From: Tritrichomonas musculus | Lineage: Eukaryota; Parabasalia; Tritrichomonadida; Tritrichomonadidae | DNA length: 64,000 bases | Assembly: GCA_039105265.1 (NCBI GenBank) | Contig: JAPFFF010000035.1 | Location: 186,001 to 250,000 of the forward strand | Reading direction: 5' to 3' | Shown: one piece after another, positions 28,971 through 38,500 of the stretch | Numbering within the stretch: position 1 is the first letter of the stretch | How the letters are laid out: the number at the start of each line of letters is the position of its first letter | Notes under the pieces: model-generated | The model's database searches: none | What the model was told of the DNA's origin: nothing | What the model saw: only the letters and a program-made list of their open reading frames with translations | Position numbers and translations under genes: made by a program

Positions 28971-29056
28971 ATAATTTATAAAAAAATAACTAAAATATTG
29001 AAATATCATTTATTTAAAAAATACCATTTAATTACTAGTATATATATTTTCACCAT

Positions 29057-29288
29057 TGCCTAACTTGGAAATCCCACCATTCAATTTTTTAACGGATAAA
29101 TGCCTAACTTGGAAATCCCACCATTCAATTTTTTTAATTATCTAAAAATAAAAATATCTCAATTTTTTTATATTAAATATCTTATATTTTAATTAAATCA
29201 CAAATAAATATTTCATGCAAAATGATATATTATATAATTTAAAAAAAGCAACTTTTTACTCAGAAAAATTGCCTAACTTGGAAATCCC
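29057..29288. repeat. Right subterminal repeats TGCCTAACTTGGAAATCCC
   Basis: Three copies at 29057-29075, 29101-29119 and 29270-29288, all in the orientation of the right terminus and each followed by ACCATTCAATTT. They mirror the left set. Confidence 0.85.
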
Positions 29289-29377
29289 ACCATTCAATTT
29301 GGTTATTTTATCGGCGGAGAAATTGAGAGCATTCAAATATTGAAAGACAAAATCTTCTCATCTCAATTTTTAGTGAT

Positions 29378-29412
29378 GTGAAGTGAGTGCCTAACTTGAA
29401 TGTCGCGCCCTG
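29378..29412 (-). repeat. Right terminal inverted repeat of the outer transposon
   Basis: Perfect 35-bp partner of 4627-4661, followed by TA at 29413-29414. Confidence 0.95.
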
Positions 29413-30776
29413 TATAAAAAGAGGAGGGTGAACCAAATAATGATATCTTCTTAAATAAAGAATAATGTCTTTATTTTCTTAATTATTAAATTGTATTTAA
29501 TTGTATTATAAATATAGTATTTATTTAAATTTCTTAAATAAGATATTTTTAAAAATCATTAAAATTAAAATATTTTGAAAGAAGATAAAACGTCAGCAAT
29601 CATCAATTATTATATGAAATGTATTTGTTTATGGCTTCTTTATACGATTCTGAAAACATTTTTATACTTTTTCTAACCATTTAGGAAAAAATATGATTTT
29701 TGTTATAAAAAAAAGGGGTCGACTCTCTCAAATTTTTTATGATTGAAAAATAATAATATCTTAAAAATTAGATATTCTTTTTAATTAATAAATTTTTAAA
29801 TCAATATTAAATAGAATTCGGATTCATTTATTATATCTTATAAATTAAAAAATTCATTATTCATTCCAAAAATCATTAAAAATAGTGTTTTTATTATGCT
29901 ACTTGAGGTATTTTCTTAAATGATTTACTATTCACATTATTTATATGTAGCTTTGAAATATAATAATAATTTTTAATAAAATATATTATTGATATTCAAG
30001 AAATTATTATTTTTTCTAAAAAAAATTTTGAATTTAAAATTGAATTAAATGCTAGTTTTTGAAAAAATTATTTTGATAACATCAGATTTTTGAGAATATA
30101 TTATTTTTATTAACAAATGCTTATTTTTTTGATAATATATCAGTATTATCCTCATATTAATGATAATGTATTTACTATATATATTATAAATCACATTTAT
30201 ATTATTATAAAATATATTTTTATATCTTAACTCAGTTTATTTGTATATCACAATTGAGAATAAATTATAATAACGTATTAATTCAATTTTATTTTTCATA
30301 AATAATATTATCTTATATGATATTCAATTAATTACTTTTTAATTAATTTAAAATATGTAAATAAAATTATGAAAAAAGAATATATGATATGAAGGTTATA
30401 AAATATTTATATATTTGGATATTTACAAATTCCCAAAATCTCTTTGAATGGTGGAAATTAGATAAGAACTCAAAAATATTTTCTCCTTTCAAAAGTTAAA
30501 CTTTTTCTGTTTTTATTTTTTTTAGTGAAATATCTCTATTTTGGCTAATAGAATCGGCTTCATATTTAAAATTGCATCATGTTATTGATAATGCTAATAT
30601 TATTTATTATTAATTTTTTATAATTTTAGAATATGATAACCGCCAAAAGTCGAACCCTTTTTTATAAAAATTCAAAATAATTAGAATTTTTGATCCGAAA
30701 ATCACAAATAAAGCATATATTTATAAAATAAAATTCATTTCATTAACTAACAAACAAACTAGATAAAATAAAAAAA
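29413..30776. other. AT-rich intergenic stretch with a candidate inverted-repeat element
   Basis: No gene is visible. Imperfect inverted ends of the form TATAAAAAA(AA)GGG(G/T)TCGACT occur at about 29704-29725 and 30647-30666. They could bound a ~960-bp miniature transposon, but similarity covers only about 20 bp and the interior has no other mark. Confidence 0.35.
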
Positions 30777-33700
30777 TTATCTTCTTCTGTCTTTCCATTT
30801 CATCAGGTTGTCTTTCACATTTTCAAACAGGGATTTCAGTTCAACCTTCATTCCAGACAAAACCTCGAATGCAGGATAGGCGAACTTCTCGATCAATTCG
30901 ATCATTGCCAGTGCCTTTATGTGGTGGTCTCTGCTATTGTGCCTACTCGTGAAATCGAGTCCGTTTAAGTTTTCTTGGTCGCCCATGTAAAACATTGCGT
31001 TCATGAAGATCGGCTGCCATTTCAAATGGACGCCGAAAGGACGCGCGAAAGGCGACAAGCAAGCGCAACGGAAGAGAATAATGAAGAACATTTCACGATG
31101 CTTAATATTATTCAAATCAAAACTTGAAGTTTTGAGCATTTTTTGACATTCTTCAATAAAGGTTGAACTGTTCTCAAATTCAACTATCGTATCTTTCAAA
31201 ACTGTGAGAATCAACTTCCACAACATTTTTGAATTGTAAGCATCGATGTTTTTCATCAAGTTGCATTCATCACGCGTCAGGACGCGAATTGCCGAGATGC
31301 ACCTTGACATAGTTAACGGATCGCCCTCAAAAAGTATTCCTATCGGCGTGCCGATCAACTTTTGAAAAGAATTATAAGTACCATCGTGTTCAGAAAATGA
31401 AAAAAGTGTCGCTATGAACAACGCGAAGATTTCAGCAGAATCCAAAATAGAGGTCAATTTTGCCTTCTCAATTTCAACCATCAAAAATTGAATTGAATCG
31501 AGTGCATGCATCCAATTGTGATAGACGTTGTCATGATACGTCTCTTTAATTGCACAAATGGCAGTGAAAAGTGTCTCGTTGTCAATCTGGAATTTCTCCA
31601 TCAACTTGTATTTATTGAAGACGAAAAAGACGAGTTTTATATCACTGTCGTTCGACTTTAAGTCATAAACAAAGAATTGAATGGAGTCTATCGTTGCTTT
31701 CAATTCTATCGGTAACCGCATTTTCTTTGGAAAAGTGGCGGTTGATCGATCAATGGGTGAAATTAACCGATCTAGTTTCCACAAAACTTTTCCTTGCTTA
31801 ACAACAGATTGCAACTTTTTATTGCCCAGAAAAAGTGAAATAACCGTTGCTGCACATTTCATAAATGTCAAATCACTTTCATCAAACTCAACTTTATTCT
31901 TATTAATAACTTCAACAACACCTATACAACGGGTTGAAACAACAGTCCTTGAAGAAGTCATTGGCGAATGTTGCGGTTGTTGCTGTTGATTTTGTTGCTG
32001 AGAAAAAACCTTTTCATTCAATTTTGTGTCCTTTTCAACACTAACGTCATTAACCGCAATTAACGGCGCTATACAAATAGTGTGAAAATTGAAATCTACT
32101 TTTGAATCAATTCGACCATCTTTCAATATATCATTAACAAAAAACGCCTTGCAAGTCTTGACACATGACGATGCAATTCCAGAGTTTAAAGAGACGTTTT
32201 CAGGTGTCAATATGTTATTGAAACCAGTTGTTTCATGTTCATTTTCTTCACTTTTTTCGTTGGTGTTGTCGTCCCATGCAATTGGAACGAGAACATCAGA
32301 TGCTTGGTCGATTATATAGAGAACAACACGCTCGGTTTGAGTGAATCTTCGGATGCTTGGAAGGATGTTTTGGAAGGCTGTTTCATAGTCCTCGTTCTTG
32401 AGAAGGTCAGGAATCATTTGGAAGAAGTTTGTTGTCTTTTTAGTCATCTGACTTAATCTTCCGTTAACGATAGCGTTATTAATCAGGCATGAACAAATAG
32501 TCCCACAAATTCTGGCAGAGTCGATATCGATCTGATTGAAAGGGTTCCAATCTTTCTTGTTCAGCAGCTGAATCACGGAGACAACAATGCCTGTCGCATC
32601 GATGATAGGAACAGTTAAAATAGATTTGGTCTTATAACCGGTTATAAGGTCAATTGAGCTGTCAAATCTAACGTCTTCATAGGCATCAATTGTGTTGTGG
32701 ATTTCAGCAGTCGTCGCAACATTGCCCGACAAACCTCGTCCGAAATGCTGCGAAATCGGATCTTTGACGTTCTTTGAATACAGGCTGTTTAACGTCTTTT
32801 CCTTCTCATCACAGACATAAAAAGTGCCTCTATCGGCGTCGGTTACTTCCTCTAAAATTTCCATACCTCGAGTGACAATGTCTGACGGTTTTTGACGCTC
32901 GCCAACGTCGGGCAAAATGGACGTTATTTCATTCAATACTTTAATTTGCTCATTCTTCTCAATGGCCTCAGAAAACTTGATCGAGTTCTTAAAAGAGGTC
33001 AATATAAATGGCCCTATTTGCGTCAGAATCTTCTCATCTCGATTCGTGAACATTTTCTTCGGTTTGCCGCGCATGACGATCGTGAAAATCGAGTCAAAGG
33101 ACTTGTCGTAGATGGGATAGGCAAGAATGGCTGCTTCTTCAGAACCGTCCGTCCTTTCATAGTACGAACTGTGCATTTTGTTAGACGAACAATTGAATAG
33201 TTCCAGTTTTTGATAGATGGAGCCAATTATCCCCTCAAATCCATTTTGAATATTTTCTGCAGTTAAAACATATCGGATGCTCCGCGGGGAATTCTTGTCA
33301 AACCGCCAGATTTCAGCATTATTACAATTGAATATTTTTTTCATCTTTTTTTGATAGATTAGCAAAAATTGCCCAATCTCATACAAATTCATAAGATCAA
33401 CAATGGTCTTGTTCGGAATGGGGAAATCTAATAGCCAATGGCTAAATGTCTTGAACTTTTTCATAAATTCTGTGGCTAACGTTTCATCTGATTCTGTAAT
33501 CAATGGATCTGTAAATTTTTTTTGAACTTCTACAACTCCAATAATGTTTTCATGATTATCTAGTAAAGGAAAAAGAAGTAATGAACTTTTTTGATTCACA
33601 ATCGGACCATCAATAGTTTCATTGTATGCAATATGTTGTGAAGCTATGGGTATTTTAAGTAACATACGTTGAGAAAAAGTAAATCCAACTAGTCCTTCGT

Positions 33701-34250
33701 TGTGAGAAATTGATTTATCTAATTTTGGCGAGTAAAGACGTTGTATTGATGAAATCTCATACCAAAAAATAACATTACTTGATTCAATCGTACTTGAAAT
33801 AAAATCTTCAATTGATGTATGTATAGGTTTTTCTGGAAATTTTAAAATAAATGATTCAATTTCTTCATCAATTTTGATTTGATCGTCAAATTGTTTTATC
33901 TTTATATCTTGAGGATTTTTGACCCGTAGCTTAGTTTTTTCAACTTGATTATTTGATGAAGAGAATAAACTGAGGCTTTGGCTAATTGGATCTGAAATAG
34001 GCATATTTTTAGAAGTTACTGTTTTTGAAAATCGAATCTTTTTTGGAGTATTTATTTTTGTTGTGCGGCTAACTGGTTGACCTGTGATTTCAATTGGGTG
34101 AATTGATTGAGTATGGGATTTTCGAATTTCTATATTATTTTTTTTGATGAATGGATCTTGAGGCGATGGAACAGATGCAAGAGAATCGCCTAGAGGTCGT
34201 CGTTGATTTGTTTTGTGCAATTTGGGCGAAAATAATTCTTTAGAATTCAT
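30777..34250 (-). CDS. Multi-GAF protein with a degenerate cyclic-nucleotide phosphodiesterase domain
   Basis: 1157 aa. A disordered, basic N-terminus (about 1-130) is followed by four GAF-like domains (about 140-255, 290-430, 460-605 and 630-825); the third is clearest (ADRGTFYVCDEKEKTLNSLYS ... ILTVPIIDATGIVVSVIQLLNKK). A Gln-rich insert lies in the fourth. The C-terminal ~300 aa is a PDEase-type helical domain with YHNWMHALD at about 909. The usual HDxDHxGxNN metal site reads SFSEHDGTYNS, and the late catalytic Asp region reads CACLSPFARPF, so catalysis is doubtful. It may be a cyclic-nucleotide sensor or scaffold. The start has TCACA 14 nt upstream. Confidence 0.85.
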   Translation of the reverse strand: MNSKELFSPKLHKTNQRRPLGDSLASVPSPQDPFIKKNNIEIRKSHTQSIHPIEITGQPVSRTTKINTPKKIRFSKTVTSKNMPISDPISQSLSLFSSSNNQVEKTKLRVKNPQDIKIKQFDDQIKIDEEIESFILKFPEKPIHTSIEDFISSTIESSNVIFWYEISSIQRLYSPKLDKSISHNEGLVGFTFSQRMLLKIPIASQHIAYNETIDGPIVNQKSSLLLFPLLDNHENIIGVVEVQKKFTDPLITESDETLATEFMKKFKTFSHWLLDFPIPNKTIVDLMNLYEIGQFLLIYQKKMKKIFNCNNAEIWRFDKNSPRSIRYVLTAENIQNGFEGIIGSIYQKLELFNCSSNKMHSSYYERTDGSEEAAILAYPIYDKSFDSIFTIVMRGKPKKMFTNRDEKILTQIGPFILTSFKNSIKFSEAIEKNEQIKVLNEITSILPDVGERQKPSDIVTRGMEILEEVTDADRGTFYVCDEKEKTLNSLYSKNVKDPISQHFGRGLSGNVATTAEIHNTIDAYEDVRFDSSIDLITGYKTKSILTVPIIDATGIVVSVIQLLNKKDWNPFNQIDIDSARICGTICSCLINNAIVNGRLSQMTKKTTNFFQMIPDLLKNEDYETAFQNILPSIRRFTQTERVVLYIIDQASDVLVPIAWDDNTNEKSEENEHETTGFNNILTPENVSLNSGIASSCVKTCKAFFVNDILKDGRIDSKVDFNFHTICIAPLIAVNDVSVEKDTKLNEKVFSQQQNQQQQPQHSPMTSSRTVVSTRCIGVVEVINKNKVEFDESDLTFMKCAATVISLFLGNKKLQSVVKQGKVLWKLDRLISPIDRSTATFPKKMRLPIELKATIDSIQFFVYDLKSNDSDIKLVFFVFNKYKLMEKFQIDNETLFTAICAIKETYHDNVYHNWMHALDSIQFLMVEIEKAKLTSILDSAEIFALFIATLFSFSEHDGTYNSFQKLIGTPIGILFEGDPLTMSRCISAIRVLTRDECNLMKNIDAYNSKMLWKLILTVLKDTIVEFENSSTFIEECQKMLKTSSFDLNNIKHREMFFIILFRCACLSPFARPFGVHLKWQPIFMNAMFYMGDQENLNGLDFTSRHNSRDHHIKALAMIELIEKFAYPAFEVLSGMKVELKSLFENVKDNLMKWKDRRR

Positions 34251-34259
34251 AAAATTATT

Positions 34260-34264
34260 TGTGA
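34260..34264 (-). promoter_or_regulatory. Initiator-like TCACA upstream of the GAF-PDE gene
   Basis: On the minus strand TCACAAATAATTTT directly precedes the ATG at 34250. It fits the trichomonad initiator TCAYW, which sits close to the start codon. Confidence 0.4.
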
Positions 34265-34904
34265 TTTATAACAATTTTTTCTTAATAAACTTGTTATTAT
34301 ACTCACAATTTTTCAATATAATATTTCATAAACATAAAGTGTAAATCACTCTTTAAAAGTACTATTAATTGAAGAAATAAAACATTGAAATTCTAAATAA
34401 CATTCTTTTTTCTCATGAAAAAAAGCAAATAACGCAATATCATCAAAATATTTTATTGAGTCATAAATATGTTATTATAAAAGATGCATTAATTCTTATT
34501 TATTTTTCAATACTTCAATAGATTTGTCTAGAAGTGTATTTTTTCATGCTTTACAATTATATTATAAATACCAAGCCTCCTACATATTACATTTGTAATC
34601 ACTATTCCTTTTACATTAATATTGAAATCAACATCAAATCCATATGGCAACTTTGTAGTTATTATTGTCTCAACTAATGGATTATTTTGTGGTCTTGCTT
34701 GGCATTCTTGCAAAACTTTTATTATAATTTGATTTTCAAAATATTCTGCAAAATGATGCGAATAACAGGCATGGGTTATTTTATTATAATATTTTTTGTA
34801 TATCCAATAATAGAGAGATTTAAAAGAGAGATTTTTTGAAAATTTTGATTTTATACGAAATTTGAATAATATATTTTTGAATTATTTCAATTTATGAATG
34901 TTTA
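34265..34904. other. AT-rich intergenic stretch
   Basis: Apart from a minus-strand open stretch at about 34531-34889 without an ATG, which I cannot assign, nothing is recognisable here. Confidence 0.4.
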
Positions 34905-35090
34905 ATGATGAAGAGCTTCATGCTTTCTTTTCCGAGAAGCACTATTTTCGTTGAAGCTAGCCCGTATAACGCAATTTGGGGAATTAAACTGAAAGCTGAT
35001 GATCCTAAAGCAAGAAATCCATTTCAATGGAAAGGAAGCAACTTTTTAGGATTCAAATTGACTCGCCTTAGAGATCATTTTATTCAGTAA
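34905..35090 (+). pseudogene. NADAR (YbiA-like) domain, C-terminal fragment
   Basis: The 61-codon frame contains the C-terminal hallmark of the NADAR/YbiA family: FVEASPYNAIWGIKLKADDPKARNPFQWKGSNFLGFKLTRLRDHF (family pattern VEASP-D-IWGIGL-DP-W-GQNLLG). NADAR domains act on ADP-ribose or riboflavin intermediates. The N-terminal two thirds of the domain are not visible upstream, where the sequence is AT-rich and stop-laden. This looks like the remnant of a larger gene rather than a working 61-aa protein. Confidence 0.6.
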
Positions 35091-35531
35091 TGAATATTTA
35101 AAAAAAATTATCAATACCAAATAGAAATTCATTAGATAAGTGAAAAATCAATCAAAGAAACCAAAAAATAAACAAATTAATATTTCATGTCTAAAACTAA
35201 AGAAAAAGATAGATCAATTTGAAAAAAAAATCATCAAAATAATTTTAAACTGTATTTTGTTAAATGATCAGCAAATACAAAAAAGAATTTATAATTTGCA
35301 ACTTTATTGTAAAAATAATATGATATTACTCTAACTCACAACTGACAGCAGATATTAAACATGTTTTTGGGTACCCAAAAGCGCAATTTTGATGATACTA
35401 GATAACTCAAAAAGTCATTCAAATTTTTAAGGGATAATAAAAGAATGTATTAATAATATTTTATTTATATAATTATAAATTTGCTCCCAATGTTTAAAAT
35501 TTGTTGAACAAGATCGATAAATTTTAAAAGA

Positions 35532-38500
35532 TCATCCTCCCCATAGAAAGTAACAACCGCATACACAATGCATATGATTGCATCCACCATTTTTTATTAT
35601 TGGCCTTTTACAGTTGGGACATGTATTTAATTTAGAAACAAACATCATATTTTTATGATAATTTCTTTCATTTACCTTTTTAATTTCTTCATCAATCAAT
35701 CTTTTTCTTTCTTGAATGACCTCATTTTTTATCTCTATTTCATTTTTTCTAAATTCAATTTCAATTTCTTTTCTTCTTTGAGGTTCAATTTTTATACCAG
35801 TTTGAGTTTCCTCATCCAAAATTTGTTTTTCAATTAATTTGTTTATTTTGTAATCAACTTCTCTTTGAATAGAGGCTTCATATCTTCTAATTCTTTCTTC
35901 TTCAATTCTCCTAATCCTTTCATCTTCTTTACGTTTATTTTCTTCTAATTCTTTTTGTCTTTTTTCTTGAGCAATTTTTCTTTTTTCTTCTTGTTCTATA
36001 GCATTCAAAACATCGTTTCTAAATACTTCATAATTCTCATTCCTTATTTCAAATTCAAATTTTTTTCTCATTGTGTCTTCTTGCTGTTGTCTGTTTTTAA
36101 TTTTCATTCCTTGATGTGCTTTTTGATACCTTTCCATTTTTTCTTCAACATTTTGCCTTATTTGTTGTTCAACTTCTTGAAAAACTCTATTTTCTATATC
36201 TTGTAACTTCATTTCTTCTTTTCTCTTTAGTGTTTCTACTTCGTCTGGTTGCATTGATGCTATTTCGTTTTCACAATCTTTGCAATGAAATAATTTATTC
36301 CCAAGTTTAACAATGTCAAATATTGTATGTGTGTGGCGATTACACCATATAAATCGATTTCTCATCATCACACGAATTGTAAATTCTTCAACTGAATACA
36401 ACCAAGCTGAAATAAAAGAACTTAATTCAATTTCATCATTAATTAAAACATAAATCATTAATCCAAGTGGAATAATGGGCCAACTTTCTGATCCTTGTTC
36501 ATTTACAATGCTCTCTGTTGATGGAATAACATTAGGCTTCATCATGATTCCTTCAACTTTATTGCGATCTACTCTTCCTCCAACAAATAAATAATTTAAG
36601 TTATATTTTAAATTTTCTAATATGCAATCATGACAAACCTTACCAGCATAATAAGACCCATCTTTAAAGAATACTGTAATAGGTAGTTTTGTTAAAACGG
36701 GATCATCTGGATTATTGCATGACAAATAACAAAATAAAGCTTTAGATGATAATTCATTTTCAATAAAAGATGATACTTCATTTCCATTATCTGAATCCAA
36801 GTCAAGGTTTTCAATCAGATGATAAACTTTTTCAGATTCTTCTTTTTTAGTTACAAATGTTCTATATTTTTTATCAAAATACCTATCTTTATGTTCTTTT
36901 AATTTATTTTCTAATACGTAATGCCTATTCATCTGTTGACTTTGTTTGATTTCATCTTGGATTATTTGGAGTCGTGGTAGTACTACATCAATAATAGGTG
37001 GCATTTTATTATTATATAATTCATTGATAATATATAATTTCTTTTCATCGAAATATTTCTTTTCACATGACTCTTCAACAAATAATGAACAAATTCGAAT
37101 ACGAGAATCCAATTTAGCAAGTTCTTCTAAATTATTGAAACAATATTCAATACTTTTTTTATCTAAAAGATTTCCTTTACATGAAGTTGATATTGATGCA
37201 TTGTAATCTTGTGTTCCATAAGAAGTAATTTCAACAACTGCATTACCATCTCTTCTCAAAACAAGAACACTTCTTGGTACATATGGTAATAGTTTAATAA
37301 TCTTTTTTGCACCTTTTAATATTTTTTCTTTTATTGATTCTCCTTCTTCTGAAATAAATGATACATATACTTTATCTCCTACATTTGAAAAATGAAATAG
37401 ATATGATTCTTTTCTTTGCGTTTCGGAATAATATTCAAAACGTGTTAAATTAAGATCGCTGAAATATATCTCTAATAAAATTCTAAAATATGGATTTAAT
37501 GCAATATCATCAAACATAATTGTCGATATAATATTTTTCGAATCAGGAGTAGCTCGATGAACCAAAAAACCATTGTTAACCTCATGATTTAAATTGAATG
37601 AAATGTTGAAGAGATAGCATTCTGTTGGGATGCTAATTCCATCCCATCCTGGTCTTCTAAAAATATTAATTTCCGAATTTTGAAAATTAGTAAATGTTAA
37701 TAATGAATTGCCTTCAAAACCACAAAATTCATTGATATATTTGAATGTGGCATAATTGTTTTCAGGAAAACTTGGATATGTTTGTTCAATTGACTGAATA
37801 AATAAATCTATAATTGCAACAATTCCATCATGATTTTCAATGAATTCATTTGCAATATTTAATACCTCAGTAATAGTTTTAGTTGGATAGATTATATCAA
37901 TCATTTTTTGAATATTTGATCTCAAATTCAAAATTGTAGTAAATGAAAACCCATAAGATTCAACTAAACTTTTAAGTGCTTCTTTTTCATTTATAGGTGA
38001 TTTAAACAAAAAATTTAAAGCATTAATAATTGTTGCTATATCTGATTCTTTCACAAAAAACTTTAATAATTTTGCTGACATTTCTTCTCTAAAAAGTTCA
38101 TTTGACATTGTAATAACAATTGAGATATATCCACCAACGAAAAATGCTATATTTTCTTCATCTTCTTCAAATTCATTTTTAAATATTAGCATTGCAGCTG
38201 CATAATAAATAAAAATAAATTGAAATTGCAGAATATTGCGTCCAAATTCAGTTATACGCATATTTTCATCATCAATAGCTCCAATATAAATTAAGTTATC
38301 AAGTGATGTTCTTATATTTTCTTTACTTGGTTTATCAGGAAGATTCTTCATATTTTCTATATTAATATCAATATCTTTTAATAATAAAATATTAGTTGCC
38401 AGATCTTCTTTCTGAATTAATGGAGTTTCAATCTCTGGAATATTTTTTTCTATTTGAATTGGAATGTATAATCCTTTCATTGATCTACCAAGTTTTCCTT

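Larger units (their letters stand above)
4627..29412. mobile_element. TA-flanked Tc1/mariner-IS630-type DNA transposon encoding a USP-like protein, with a nested Polinton
   Basis: The ends are perfect 35-bp inverted repeats beginning CAGGGCGCGACATTC (4627-4661 and 29378-29412), flanked on both sides by TA (4625-4626 and 29413-29414), the duplication typical of Tc1/mariner/IS630 elements. Inside are a USP-like gene (5156-7891) and a DDE transposase (8020-9316). A Polinton with its 5-bp duplication occupies 9987-28970 plus the second duplication copy, so the element itself was about 5.8 kb before that insertion. Seven further copies of the terminal motif lie just inside the ends. Ends and duplication are perfect, so the insertion is probably young. 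The transposase frame carries a shift, so this copy may not be autonomous unless recoding occurs. Confidence 0.9.

Noticed and set aside
29704-30666. Possible miniature transposon with TATAAAAAA...GGGTCGACT ends
   Set aside because: Similarity is imperfect and short, so it is reported only as a low-confidence note and not as a mobile element.
34528-34889. Minus-strand open stretch of about 120 codons
   Set aside because: It has no ATG, no recognisable family and an AT-rich upstream part; kept only as a note in the intergenic entry.
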